Source: Diphasiastrum complanatum
Lineage: Eukaryota > Streptophyta > Lycopodiopsida > Lycopodiales > Lycopodiaceae
Assembly: GCA_029204225.1 (NCBI GenBank)
Contig: CM055106.1
Span: 23,024,801 to 23,088,800, forward strand
DNA: 64,000 nucleotides
Direction: 5' to 3'
Positions 1 to 13,637 of the stretch are shown one piece after another. Below the pieces are notes generated by a model. It saw only the letters and a program-made list of their open reading frames with translations, was not told where the DNA came from and searched no databases. The position numbers and the translations under genes are program-made. Positions within the stretch are counted from its first letter, which is position 1, and each line of letters begins with the position of its first letter.

Positions 1-27
1 CACACACACACACACACACACACACAC
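1..27. repeat. (CA)n microsatellite
   Basis: Pure CA dinucleotide run at the window edge, so its true length is unknown. Confidence 0.95.
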
Positions 28-215
28 TCTAAAAGTGAACATTTAAGAATCAAAATCACCACAAGCCAATTTGACACTCTAAAAATGAACATTTCTAAGG
101 ATCAGTATCAACTCAACCTTGAATTCGGCCAAGTTCGCCAATTTGACACTAAAAATAAACATTTATAAGAATCAGTATCACCTCAATCCTGAATTAATGG
201 GCCAAGTTGGCACAT
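26..215. repeat. ~72-bp tandem repeat, about 2.5 copies
   Basis: The block starting near 66 (ccaatttgacactctaaaa) recurs near 138 with the same following words (gaacattt, atcagtatca, ctcaa, gaatt, gccaagtt). A partial, more diverged unit lies before it at 26-65. No coding capacity is seen. Confidence 0.65.
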
Positions 216-220
216 TATAG

Positions 221-406
<186 letters not shown>

Positions 407-414
407 GAATCTTA

Positions 415-475
415 TTTTATTAAGATACTCCCTGTGCTATTGTTGAACATGATTAAATTTTAAATCCTACTATGG
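415..475 (+). repeat. 61-bp direct repeat, copy 1 (copy 2 at 1773-1833)
   Basis: ttttattaagatactccct through ctactatgg occurs here and again at 1773-1833 with few differences. Both copies are followed by imperfect gagatgygagat iterations. The pair brackets the minisatellite DNA between them and points to a local segmental duplication or the ends of a decayed element. Confidence 0.7.
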
Positions 476-596
476 CCGAGATAAATTTAATATTCGAGAT
501 GCGAGATATGCGAGATGTTTTTGACCCTTTGTATATTTTTTGACCAAGAGTAAAATCCGACCCTTTGTATATTTTCAACTCTTTGTATTGTCAACT

Positions 597-720
597 CAGA
601 ATTTTTTCAAAGACTCAAACTTTTCAAAAGACTCAAATTTTTCCAAAGGCTCAAATTTTTTCAAAGACTCGATTTTTTTTTCGAAAGACTTGATTTTGTT
701 TTAAAGACTCAAATATTTCA
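597..720. repeat. Degenerate 18-bp minisatellite, small block
   Basis: Diverged units of the type gactcaaatttttccaaa, the same unit family as the larger array at 1020-1610. Confidence 0.7.
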
Positions 721-1019
721 ATGACAAGTTATTGAACTTAACATCCGAACTTGAAATTATGATAAGATTGGTTACCCTTTGCTAGAGATCAGCCGGAAGC
801 CCATTGTAGATGTTCTTCAAGTAAATTGGTTGTCCAAGTTTGTGATTCCTGTAGGTATCAGATGAGCATATGTAAAACCAAAGTTGGTTTCACCTGACCC
901 TAGATCAATGATCAATAAACATGCAGAAAGAATCATGAAATAGAAATTAGTCATTCACCAGCGAGACAACTATGGGCTTAATTTCCAATATTCCCTCTTA
1001 AGGTCACGATTGGTGCCTT

Positions 1020-1610
1020 GGCATCGAACTTTTCCAATGGATCAAATTTTTTGAATGACTCGAATTTTTTCAAAGACTCGAAAGGATTGAATTTTTTTAA
1101 AGACTCGAAAGGATCGAATTTTTTCGATGAATCAAATTTTTCCAAAGACTCGAATTTTTTCAAGAACTCGAGTTTTTTTAAAAACTCGAATTTTTTGAAA
1201 GGATCGAATTTTTTCAATGACGAGAATTTTTTTTGGAAAGACGAGAATTTTTGGAAAGACTCGAATATTTTCAACGATTCAAATTTTTCCAAAGGATCTA
1301 ATTTTTCCAATGACTTGAATTTTTTGAAAGACTCGAATCTTTCGAAAGACTAGAATTTTTTCAAAGACTCTAATTTGTTTTTTGGAAAACTCAAATTTTT
1401 TTGGAAAGACTCGAATTTTTTCAATGACTCAATTTTTTTTTAAGAATCAAATTTTTTCAATGACTCAAATTTTTTAATAGACTAGAATTTTTTCAAAGAC
1501 TCGAATTTTTCCAAAGGCTCGAATTTTTCAAAAGGATCGAATTTTTCCAATGACTCGAATTTTTCCAATGGATCAACTTTTTTCAAAGGATCAAACTTTT
1601 TTGACCCAAC
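1020..1610. repeat. 18-bp minisatellite array (gactcgaattttttcaaa type)
   Basis: About 30 diverged units built on gactcgaattttttcaaa, with ggatcgaat and gacgagaat variants and some 15-bp units. Because 18 is a multiple of three, long frames stay open on both strands as six-residue repeats (for example SNFFKD on plus, KKFESF on minus). These frames look like repeat artefacts, not a gene. The array is followed by a weak match to the LTR-end motif (gttgagcatcgaattccaaca, 1646-1666). Confidence 0.8.
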
Positions 1611-1749
1611 ATTGAGCTTGGCAAAGAAAGATGTTCATTATTGAGGTTGAGCATCGAATTCCAACAAAGCACACATGCATGAACAACATATTCACTTTAA
1701 ACTGTGGGCCGCCCGTTAATAGACATTTGCAAATACAGATCGCCTACCT

Positions 1750-1764
1750 CCCCCCCCCCCCCCC
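1750..1764. repeat. Poly-C run, 15 nt
   Basis: Homopolymer of C just before the second copy of the 61-bp direct repeat. The exact length is prone to sequencing error. Confidence 0.9.
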
Positions 1765-1772
1765 GTCAACCT

Positions 1773-1833
1773 TTTTATTAAGATACTCCCTTTGTTATTG
1801 TTGAACATGATTAAATTTTGACCCCTACTATGG
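1773..1833 (+). repeat. 61-bp direct repeat, copy 2
   Basis: Partner of 415-475, same orientation, 1,358 bp apart. Confidence 0.7.
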
Positions 1834-4223
<2,390 letters not shown>

Positions 4224-4846
4224 AGCATGGAATCTTCCAACGATAATGTTTCTTTTACAGAACCTGCAGGTACACCTATAGAAGCCGAGTAGTTGACAAT
4301 ACCTATCATTAGACTAGACCAAACCAGCTCAAACAGATCTGGAGAAATTCAAGAAGAAGCATCATCGCATCTTGGTCAACCAAGCGTCCGTAGATCCTCA
4401 CGGACTTGACAGTTCTTGAGAGGTATACACCTCAATCATTTTGGATTTCATTAAAAGAACCAGACTCTAGATGAAGCAATTAACTCCAATGATGCTTTGA
4501 AGTGGCAAGAAGGTATGGAAAGCATACAGCTCACTTTTGATGAATCAGATCTGGACACTGGTCGACTTCCCCACTCACAAGAGAGTATTTGACAACAAGT
4601 GGATCTTCAAGAAGAAGATCAACTTTGATGGTTCCACAGCAAAATGGAATACACGACTGGTGGCTAAAGGATTCACTCAAGTCCAAGGAGTGGATTATCA
4701 AGAAACTTTCAGTCCTGTTGTCAAAATGCAGTCAATCAAGTTTTTGATTATGTTAGCAGCGGCGAAAGACCTCGAAATGCATCAAATGGATGTCAAGACA
4801 ACGTTTCTCAATGGCAAAGTCGAAGAGGAGTTGTATACCTTCCAGC
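4224..4846 (+). pseudogene. Copia pol relic: linker and N-terminal half of reverse transcriptase
   Basis: The conceptual product shows the Pol linker with a SVRRSSR motif, then RT block 1: ALKWQEGMES, WTLVDFP, DNKWIFKKK, ARLVAKGFTQ-like RLVAKGFTQVQGVDY, ETFSPVVK and MDVKTTFLNG. A frameshift near 4535 and several stops break it. The frame runs into a hAT insertion at 4847 and resumes at 15374, where it continues with the expected residues (KEFEVKGQENKVCKLHKAIY). It is an old Ty1/copia polyprotein that served as the hAT target. No LTR is recognisable for it. Confidence 0.85.
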
Positions 4847-6130
4847 CATAGTTGCAGTGAATCGCGATTTGCTACAGCGAATCGTGGATAGAATCGTTAA
4901 AAAAAAAAAAACTAGAAACCCGAATTTCAACCTCCTCCTCACGCACAGAACCGCGCCAACAGTGGAGGAGGCAGATTTTTTTTCTGAGAGTTGTGGGCGT
5001 CCAATCTTCGCAAGTGAATACTTGGCAGGCATCTACTCGACGATACGGAGTTGGTGTGCATGGTTCCGGGTGGGTCTGAGCTTTGTGGAGAGCGAAACGA
5101 CCAATTTTTGATATTTGGTAAGTGTAGGCTTGATTTTTTGCAATTGTTGACATTGAGCTGTAGGCAACCAAATCGAGCGTAGTTTGGCTCTAGAACACCT
5201 TTTTTCACGCCCACAGTGATTCCTACGACATCAGTTTCAACCGTTACGACGCGCCTAGCGAGATTTGAACACCACATTCCAAATGCTTGTGTATTTTGGC
5301 CATTTTCACAGAATGGCTTGTTGGAAACCGAGTGAGGTGATGTCTGAGCCTAGAATGCATTTCCACATGCTTGCACAGACTCCTATGACCTTCATTCTGC
5401 CCGTCTACATCCGTATCACAAATTTCAATTTTCATGTCTTGATTCCATACTTTTTAGGGTTTAGGCATGGACCATCATGCAAACATCTGCTAGGGGCGCA
5501 GTTTAGGCCCACACTGCACTCCTTTATGCCTACACGGACTCCGACACTAATGTCAGTTGCCTGTTATTCATACAAAAATTACTCTATCCCATGCCCTAAT
5601 CTCATGTTCTTCTTTGGCACTTGATATAATGTGTGAACTGGAATCGTTCTGATGTATGCTCTGGTATTTTTAGCTCTATTTGAGCTCGGTAATGTTGTTC
5701 AATGCAATGTATTTTTTTTCTACTGAACGTTTGTCTGATTATTTGTTGTTTGCAGGTTTAGGGCCGTGTTGATACGATGCTAGTGCGGGACCGAGGCCTT
5801 TGGGCCGAGGTTGAGCTTACCGACGAGGATGTGGGCACACACCATGGCTCAGGCACCCGCAGATGGAGATGCTTGCATTGCGGTGGTCACTTCATGGGAT
5901 CACTCACCAGGGTTAGGGCTCACTTGCTGCGGATCAGAGGGCCAGATGGGCGGACATTGGGCATATATGATTGCCCCAGGATTTTTGATGAGGATCTGCA
6001 GAGGTTGTCTACCATGTACGGGCCCGGTACTGCATCACAGGATTCTAGACAGGGACAGGCAGTAGGAGCAGCTACAGGCAGGCATGTAGGAGGGCTCACA
6101 GGCAGACAGACAAGGCCTACCATGGATATT

Positions 6131-6303
6131 GGACCCAGTACATCACGGGTAGGGCATGGTGTGGTTGCAAGGCGTAGTACATCATGGGTTGGGCATGGTA
6201 CAGGTGCAGGGCCCAATACATAACGGGCAGAGCATGGTACAGCTGTAGGGCCCAATACAGCACGGGTAGAGCATGGTTCAGGTGCAGGGCCTAGTACAGC
6301 ACC
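6131..6303 (+). repeat. In-frame 39-bp minisatellite inside the hAT transposase
   Basis: Four full units of 39 bp starting at 6131, 6170, 6209 and 6248 (gg-ccCAgTACATCACGGG...), plus a partial fifth. Each encodes 13 residues of the type GPSTSRVGHGVVA. The third unit carries taa where the others have tca or gca codons, which creates the premature stop at 6221. Confidence 0.85.
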
Positions 6304-8310
6304 GTCAGTTCCATCCGCAGCAGCATCAGGACCATCAGATGAGCATGTTGGCTCAATAGTAGCGGGTGCTTCTCGACCCTCCTCCTTGGCAGCAGATGCA
6401 CCACATGCTTCGGCAGATGTTGCCAGAGAGAGTGACACACCCACGGATCAGCCATCCGTTGGGCATGCTAGACCACGAGTACCATATACACAGCAGAGAG
6501 GGGTTAGGCCCAGGCAGCAGACCCTTGATCGATGCGGCTAGCAGAGAGAGCAGCAGGCCCGTTGCACTCGACTGTGTGGCCAGTTCTTTTACGAGTGCGG
6601 CATTGCCTTCTGACACTTGGGTATTCAGGGAGTTCTGTGCACAGATGGCGGCCGTGGATGCTACATGGACACCTCCCAAGCGAGAGGCACTACGAGGGAG
6701 GTTGTTTCGTCAGGAGGAGGAGACCATCATGCAGGAGTTGAGTTCCATTCGCTCAGCTTGGTAGCAGTAAGTAACTTGTCTTTGTAATCTCTTTACATGT
6801 GTTTAGGATTTACTGGTGCCGCAATTTTTGCATGTAGCTAATGGGTGTTTTGTGGCAAGTATGGATGCACGATATTGAGTGATGGATGGACCGACATTCG
6901 TCAGCAATCCATCATCAATGTCTTGGTTTCTTGCCCGCTTGGCACAATATTCCTACGTGGCATGGATGCCACTCGAGGTGGTGACGCCATCACAGCCGAT
7001 TTCATATGGGAGGTCATTAGAGATGTTATTGCTGACATCGGAGTTGAGCACGTGGTTCTGGTTGTCACCGACAATGCCTCGAACTGCAAGCAGATGGGCA
7101 AGATTATGATGAGGGAGCACCCCAACATTGTGTGGACACCCTGTGCTGCACATTGCATAGACTTGCTCATCCGTGACCTGTGCGCGCTTCCATGGATCAA
7201 AGAGGTATAGTTTGTTCTATTTGCTATGCTTTCTTCTTTCGATGCTGCTAACCACATCTCAACTACTGTCTAAACTTTTTTAATGGGTGTTTGTGTTGCA
7301 GATCACTTCTACGTCCATGCGCCTGGTCACTTTTCTCACCAGGAAGAGGCGCGTGTTGGCCCTCTTTCGCACCTTCTCCACCCTAAACCTGAAGAAGCTC
7401 GCACCCACGCGCTTTGCATTTTACTTCTTGGTGCTATGTTGATTGGTGGTGGTGAAGGACACATTGCGGCGGATGGTTTCCAGCATGGCCTTCCGGGACT
7501 TTACAGACCTCTCCCATTCGGCATTTTTCTAGTCCACTGTGTACGGCGACGAGTTCTGGAGAGCTGCTGAGGAGATTAGTGGGATCCTACTACCCATTTA
7601 TAGAGTGCTACGTCTGGTAGACCGTGAGGCGTGCACCCTCGGTCTCATTTATGAGTTCATGGAGCGCATCGGTGAGGGGATTCTGTTGTCAACCTTGGAC
7701 GAGCACATGTATGACTCTTCAATGTCTAGTTTGTTGTTTCTCACTCGAGTCTGATGTGTTTCTTTTATGCTATGGTTTAGTGATTGTTGTAATTTGTCTG
7801 CTGCAGGAGGCGCGAGATCTCACGCATCTGGGAGGCCAGATGGGACTACTTCCATCGACCCATCCACGCCGTAGCCCACATGTTGCACCCCTTGTGGCAC
7901 TCTACATGAGAGAGAGATGATCTGGAGCTGCATAGGGGATGGGCGGAGTACACGGAGTGTGTATGGCCCGGACCAGGTACGTGTGAGAAATCGTTTGGTA
8001 GCAATGTTACTACAATATTGTACTCATTGGTAGTGTCTGAATTCGAGGGGTCTTACATGTGCCATGTTTTTCCTTTTGCCAACAGGTCTGATGCTAGCCA
8101 AGCCAGCTGCTCGCATTTGAGCACTTCCAGTTTCCTTTCGATGGAGAGCAGAGTCGTCGAAGGGAGGATCAGCTGAGGCCCGTTACATGGTGGTGCATCC
8201 CCGGGCGCAGCACAGGTGACTTGAGGTGATTGGCTGAGAGAGTCCTTGCACAGGACTGTTCTGTAGGAGCTTGTGAGCAGAATTGGAGCACCTGGGCCTT
8301 GTATCACACG

Positions 8311-8964
8311 TGTGAAGGATTTCAGATCATTCAAGATCCAATCCAAGTCCCAAATCTTTGGTTACAATAAGGAGCAAACCAACAATCCTGCCAATGTAGA
8401 AAAATCAGCATCTACATACAAAATGAGATGCAAACTCTAAGAGATATTGATCAAACATGAACCAAAACATAAAATATGTTTGCTGTTCGTACAATTACAA
8501 TACCCTACTGTATTTCACACGTGTGGAACCGAAAATAGCAATAAATGATCATTCTACACACAAGATTGCAAGATAACACCAAGATAGTGCACCAATGAGT
8601 AGTAGAACCCAAAGAGAACCATGTATAATGATGAAATGAGAGAGAGAAGAGAGAAGATGTGTCTCTCCAATAGTTACATCCTTTTATAGAGTTTCCAAAC
8701 CCTATTTGGCCACTTGGCTTTCCCTCCAAAATGTAAACCCTACTATTTTTGGGTCTAGATTCAATGTACCCAAAGTTCAAATTTGAATCTCTCTCAAACT
8801 CGACTACCAACTTTCCCACACTTTCCAAAAGTGTTTATTGAATGTAGTTTAAACTAATATAACTTCAAAAAGTTTATCTCTAAGTCTAAAATGAGTTTTG
8901 GCCTCTTATTAACAATTTACCAAAATGTGACTAAACTAGACTAAACTAGTTGAAATCTCTCACA
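8311..8964 (-). repeat. 3' LTR of the young copia element
   Basis: 654 bp, apparently identical to 12984-13637. Starts tgtgaaggatt and ends tctcaca on the plus strand. The minus-strand polypurine tract gttgaagagggag lies at 8965-8977. A 107-codon frame inside the LTR is present in both copies and is simply LTR sequence. Confidence 0.95.
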
Positions 8965-11900
8965 CTCCCTCTTCAACTAGTTTTGGCATAGTTTTGACAA
9001 TAGAACTTTGATCCAACTTTAGAATGATCTCCATCCTAAGTATAGATCTCTTTTCTAAGGTTCTAAAGTATCTTTCATAATTGATATAGAGAATAGTGTC
9101 CAAATTGGATGCTTCACTATTTCTTACATCAATTTTACACATCAAGATATAACTAGAACATGAAGAACCAAATAGAATGTAAATGAAATGATTCCTCCAT
9201 GTTTCAAACTTTGAACTCTCTGGAAAATTACAGCAACCAAACAATAAATGTGAGTGATGACCATTTGCTTGCTTGTCTCCTCCAACTTTGTCCTTTCTTG
9301 ATATGTCTTCACCATAAAACTCCATGAATGTGCCTCCATCTCCATCTTGCCACAAGACACCATCAAACCTTGGAAATCCATGAGTAGGTGAGTATATACA
9401 TGATGCAAATCTAGCACCACATGACTCCATAAACCAAGTAATTTGCACTAGTCCATCTTCAAGATCTACTTGACACAAGAAAATGACCATGAATTCACCA
9501 AAAATTGACAATCCCCAAGTATTGGCACCAAGTAGCTCAACACTTGAGAACTTAGCCATGGATGAGTGACATAATGAACCTCCAATAACTTCATTTCCAT
9601 CAGCAAAACCAGCCAAGAATGCTAGTACAACTCCAACAATAAGATATTGCAAGACAATGTAGCTAGTTTGTCCATATCTTGACAATTTGCACACATCCAC
9701 ATGAAATAGCTCAAACATGAGATAGAACAAGTAAAGTAAACTTGAACAACACTTCCTTGCTGCTCCTTTGACCTTACTTGAGTCTTCAATAAGCTGCAAA
9801 AATAGATCCATAACATCTTTGCCAAATAACCTTCCTTTGATACTCTTGACTAGCTCCAAATTGCCACCTTTCCTTTTGTGTTGTTGAAGCCCTTTAAGAC
9901 CAACCTCTTGATCTTCCTCTTTCTCTTGATCATCAAAGATATCAAAGATATGAATATCTTCAGACCTGAACCTCTGGAAATACTCCCTCTCAAACATATG
10001 ATCTAGATTCAACAAGATCTCATCAATGCTTGATCTTGATCTCCCACAAAGGTTAGTGAAAACAATGTCACCAATGTCACCATCATAAATCAAAAGATAG
10101 ATTCCAAATTTTCCATCCAACATGAAGTAGAGTAGGTGAAGATGAGTATCAAACCTAATAAATCCAGCCCTCTTGAGTCCATAACAAACCTCAATAAGCT
10201 CACCAATGAGATCTCCCTTGCCTTGAAGAAATTGCCTCTCGATTTGTTCCATGTAGTCTTCTCCAACCAACTTTTTGCCATCTTGATCATGAGTGATCAA
10301 TTCATAATCATAGAATCCTTTGAGTTGATGAAGAGATGTGAGATCCATACCTTGGATCTTCCCAAGAACCAATCTTTCATTGCTCTTTCCTTCATAAGAC
10401 TCCCTCTTAATGATTGCATCATAAGAAGTAGAAACCTCAAAAACATTAGAAGCCATGAAAAAAATGATTAGTACATTCAACATAAGAATGATTGAAGTAC
10501 TCTCTTTTTTCAAACAAGAACTTCTACTCAATGTTTTAGGTAATGACTCACATGATAATGATTCCTCCTCACTATCATTCAAAATGACATCATTCAAAGT
10601 ACATCCTACTTTGAACTCTTCACATACTTCTCTTCTTCTTGACTTGTGACTATCTCCCTCACCAAGTCTCTTGATAGAACCATTTGATCTACTCTCTTTA
10701 TGAGGAAATGTGACTCCACTTGCTGCAAAAATGACTTTCTTGGACTTATCACTAAAAAATGTAGAAGAACCACCTCCTTCATGAATGCACCTAGCAACAT
10801 CTTTTGACATATGATCAAAGAAATCATTAACAACAATCTTTTCCAAGGAAGAACCTTCACCTCCATTGATGAAGTTAGCTCTTTCCTTATCTTTTGCATG
10901 CTTGCACTTGCCATGAAGAACCATTGAAACACCATCATTATCCTCAAGACTAGCCAAGTTAGCACAAAGATGAACATCTCCAAGAAGCATATTAGATCTT
11001 GACCTAGATCTAGCATAAGGAAGCTTGTTAGACTTTGCATAAGATCCAACAATCTTATTGATGCTAAAAGATAACTTTGGAAAGTTGAGACCAATCTCCT
11101 TTTCCATTCCATCCTTTTTGTTAGCCATAACAAAAGCATCAAGCTTTAAAAGTCTACCTTGTCTATTGCCCCTAGCAACCAAGATTTCTTCCTTTGTAAT
11201 GAAACAAGCATCACCACCAAACTTTACCATGTATCCTTTCTTTATCATTTGACCAACACTTAGCAAATTCTTTGAAAGTGAAGGAATGTAAAGAACACCA
11301 TCAAGTCTTGCTTTCCTATTAGTAGAGAGACAAATAGGAATTGAACCAATACCTTCAATCACACACTCACCACCATTGGCCATGTGAATTGCTTTCTTGG
11401 CTCCATCATAAGTGACCAAAGAAGTAAAGAACTCCTTGTGACTAGTCATGTGTGAGCTAGCTCCACTATCAATCCACCATGAATCTTTGTCACCTTCACT
11501 TGATATTGGACTTGATGAACACATCAAAAGAGAATCACCACCACCTAGACCCTCATCATTAGTAGTAAAGTTGATTTGCTTGCTACCTTCATCTCTTTGC
11601 TTCTTCAAACATTCATTTGCAAAATGCCCTTTGATTCCACAATAAAAGCATTTCAACTTAGACTTATCTTTCTTTTTTCCAAAAGAAGAAGTCTCACCTT
11701 GATCTTGCCCTTTAGACCACTTGCCTTTGCCTTTGCCCTTGAACTTGCCTTTGATGAACATAGCATCCTCTTCATAATGAGATGTCGATGTAGATCCACC
11801 TCCTCTTGATTGAAGCCTATACTCCTCATTCACCAAGATCTCTTGCAAATCCACAATACTTGGCAAAGTCTTTTGAATAGCAAAACTTTGAACAAGATTA

Positions 11901-12382
11901 GCATGATCATCCAACAAGCCATTAAGTATAACTTGAACAAGCTCTACCTCCTTAATGCTTTCATCAATACATGCTAACTCATCATTGAATGCCTTAACCC
12001 TCAAAACAAAAGCATGAGTACTCTCTTCCCTCTTTTGCAAACTTTGAAAGATTTGCCTCCTAAGAGTAAGCACTCTTGATGTAGACTTGGATTCATAAAG
12101 CTTTTTCAAAATTTCCCAAGCCTCCAAAGATGATGTGCACTTACCAACTTCCTTGAGAAGTTCATTGGTAACATTCATCTTAATCATGTGTAGAGCTTTC
12201 TTTGCTCTCTTGTCATACCTCACTTGATCTTGAGGTGCTTGAGGTCTCTCCTCCACACCTGCAACAATCTCCATCAACTCATTCATCTCCAATAAGGACT
12301 CCATCCTCACCTTCCAAGTAGAATAGTTGATTGAGGTAAGCCTATCATTGCTCTCCAACATAAATCCACCACTTGTAGCCAT
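8960..12382 (-). CDS. 1140-residue Gag-protease polyprotein with a degenerate pol-derived C-terminal half
   Basis: Residues ~1-190 are a copia Gag (UBN2/DUF4219 type: INYSTWKVRMESLL, AWEILKKLYES, VILNGLLDD). A Lys/Gly-rich stretch (209-242) leads to a CCHC knuckle at 245-258 (CFYCGIKGHFANEC). The aspartic protease is at 303-311 (WIDSGASSH), followed by SKNLLSVGQM and a gag-pre-integrase-like LLKLD end near 414. After this there is no integrase. Residues ~705-800 resemble copia RT (EDYMEQ, CYGLKRAG, IYLLIYDGDIGDIVFTN), but the YVDD box is lost. Hydrophobic stretches occur near 630-645 and ~880-930. The frame runs unbroken to the polypurine tract, and the stop codon straddles the LTR edge. It supplies Gag and protease at most and depends on an autonomous partner for integration and reverse transcription. 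Confidence 0.85.
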   Translation of the reverse strand: MATSGGFMLESNDRLTSINYSTWKVRMESLLEMNELMEIVAGVEERPQAPQDQVRYDKRAKKALHMIKMNVTNELLKEVGKCTSSLEAWEILKKLYESKSTSRVLTLRRQIFQSLQKREESTHAFVLRVKAFNDELACIDESIKEVELVQVILNGLLDDHANLVQSFAIQKTLPSIVDLQEILVNEEYRLQSRGGGSTSTSHYEEDAMFIKGKFKGKGKGKWSKGQDQGETSSFGKKKDKSKLKCFYCGIKGHFANECLKKQRDEGSKQINFTTNDEGLGGGDSLLMCSSSPISSEGDKDSWWIDSGASSHMTSHKEFFTSLVTYDGAKKAIHMANGGECVIEGIGSIPICLSTNRKARLDGVLYIPSLSKNLLSVGQMIKKGYMVKFGGDACFITKEEILVARGNRQGRLLKLDAFVMANKKDGMEKEIGLNFPKLSFSINKIVGSYAKSNKLPYARSRSRSNMLLGDVHLCANLASLEDNDGVSMVLHGKCKHAKDKERANFINGGEGSSLEKIVVNDFFDHMSKDVARCIHEGGGSSTFFSDKSKKVIFAASGVTFPHKESRSNGSIKRLGEGDSHKSRRREVCEEFKVGCTLNDVILNDSEEESLSCESLPKTLSRSSCLKKESTSIILMLNVLIIFFMASNVFEVSTSYDAIIKRESYEGKSNERLVLGKIQGMDLTSLHQLKGFYDYELITHDQDGKKLVGEDYMEQIERQFLQGKGDLIGELIEVCYGLKRAGFIRFDTHLHLLYFMLDGKFGIYLLIYDGDIGDIVFTNLCGRSRSSIDEILLNLDHMFEREYFQRFRSEDIHIFDIFDDQEKEEDQEVGLKGLQQHKRKGGNLELVKSIKGRLFGKDVMDLFLQLIEDSSKVKGAARKCCSSLLYLFYLMFELFHVDVCKLSRYGQTSYIVLQYLIVGVVLAFLAGFADGNEVIGGSLCHSSMAKFSSVELLGANTWGLSIFGEFMVIFLCQVDLEDGLVQITWFMESCGARFASCIYSPTHGFPRFDGVLWQDGDGGTFMEFYGEDISRKDKVGGDKQANGHHSHLLFGCCNFPESSKFETWRNHFIYILFGSSCSSYILMCKIDVRNSEASNLDTILYINYERYFRTLEKRSILRMEIILKLDQSSIVKTMPKLVEEGV

Positions 12383-12971
12383 GTTGAAGTGACCTGATCT
12401 TCTCTTTCAACCTGTTCCAATGCACAAAGCACTCTCTTGAATGTCAAAAAATGAACTCAAGAAGAAATCACAAAGATATGGAACCTCTCAAATCTCTTCT
12501 AGCACTTCTAACTAGAAAATCAACACATAGAATAGTGAAATCTTGATCAACCTATGATCTATCCTCAATCTAATGATTCTTGCCACTTCCTAAGATTGAA
12601 ACATACTCAAATAAAGTTCAGTAACCTCACAAACTAGAGATCCAATCAAAATTAGGGTTTTGACAAAATCACAAAAAATTGAATATCTCAAATTCTACAT
12701 GCAATTTCTAGAAACTTGGTATATCTTCTTGTAGACTCCAATGAGACCTTCCTAATGCACCAAAAATCATCTAATTCCAGTAAGCCAAGTGTTAAATCGG
12801 AATTGATCAAGTATATAACCCTATATTGAGTTTTGACCTACAAAAGATCAATTCTACACATGCAAAAATGCTGATTTTTGAGTAGAGATCAATCTAGCAT
12901 GCTCTAGCATTGGTAACTCCTCAAACTTCTTGCTAAAGATGGCTGATCCTTTCATAACCTGAGACACAATA

Positions 12972-12983
12972 GCTCTGATACCA
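12972..12983 (-). promoter_or_regulatory. Primer-binding site (initiator-Met tRNA)
   Basis: gctctgatacca on the plus strand, i.e. TGGTATCAGAGC on the element strand, directly adjoining the 5' LTR at 12984. A 589-bp leader separates it from the Gag start at 12382. Confidence 0.9.
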
Positions 12984-13637
12984 TGTGAAGGATTTCAGAT
13001 CATTCAAGATCCAATCCAAGTCCCAAATCTTTGGTTACAATAAGGAGCAAACCAACAATCCTGCCAATGTAGAAAAATCAGCATCTACATACAAAATGAG
13101 ATGCAAACTCTAAGAGATATTGATCAAACATGAACCAAAACATAAAATATGTTTGCTGTTCGTACAATTACAATACCCTACTGTATTTCACACGTGTGGA
13201 ACCGAAAATAGCAATAAATGATCATTCTACACACAAGATTGCAAGATAACACCAAGATAGTGCACCAATGAGTAGTAGAACCCAAAGAGAACCATGTATA
13301 ATGATGAAATGAGAGAGAGAAGAGAGAAGATGTGTCTCTCCAATAGTTACATCCTTTTATAGAGTTTCCAAACCCTATTTGGCCACTTGGCTTTCCCTCC
13401 AAAATGTAAACCCTACTATTTTTGGGTCTAGATTCAATGTACCCAAAGTTCAAATTTGAATCTCTCTCAAACTCGACTACCAACTTTCCCACACTTTCCA
13501 AAAGTGTTTATTGAATGTAGTTTAAACTAATATAACTTCAAAAAGTTTATCTCTAAGTCTAAAATGAGTTTTGGCCTCTTATTAACAATTTACCAAAATG
13601 TGACTAAACTAGACTAAACTAGTTGAAATCTCTCACA
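12984..13637 (-). repeat. 5' LTR of the young copia element
   Basis: 654 bp, apparently identical to the left LTR. Followed by the TSD acacg at 13638-13642. Confidence 0.95.

Larger units (their letters stand above)
8311..13637 (-). mobile_element. Young copia-type LTR element (Gag-PR plus pol relic), inserted in the hAT
   Basis: Two 654-bp LTRs (8311-8964 and 12984-13637) show no difference in the stretches I compared. They begin tgtgaagg and end tctcaca, and are flanked by the 5-bp duplication acacg at 8306-8310 and 13638-13642. The PBS is complementary to initiator-Met tRNA, and the polypurine tract is on the minus strand beside the left LTR. The internal region (~4.0 kb) is almost entirely one ORF. 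LTR identity implies a very recent insertion. The lack of integrase and of an intact RT means it must have been mobilised in trans. Confidence 0.95.

Noticed and set aside
978-1353. 110-residue frames on both strands over the 18-bp array
   Set aside because: Six-residue periodicity is explained by the 18-bp unit, and both strands are equally open.
5920-6444. 174-residue minus-strand frame
   Set aside because: Shadow of the GC-rich hAT exon and its 39-bp repeats. The plus strand carries the BED finger.
8505-8828. 107-residue frame, repeated identically at 13178-13501
   Set aside because: It lies wholly inside the two LTRs, which explains the identity. No coding signal beyond that.
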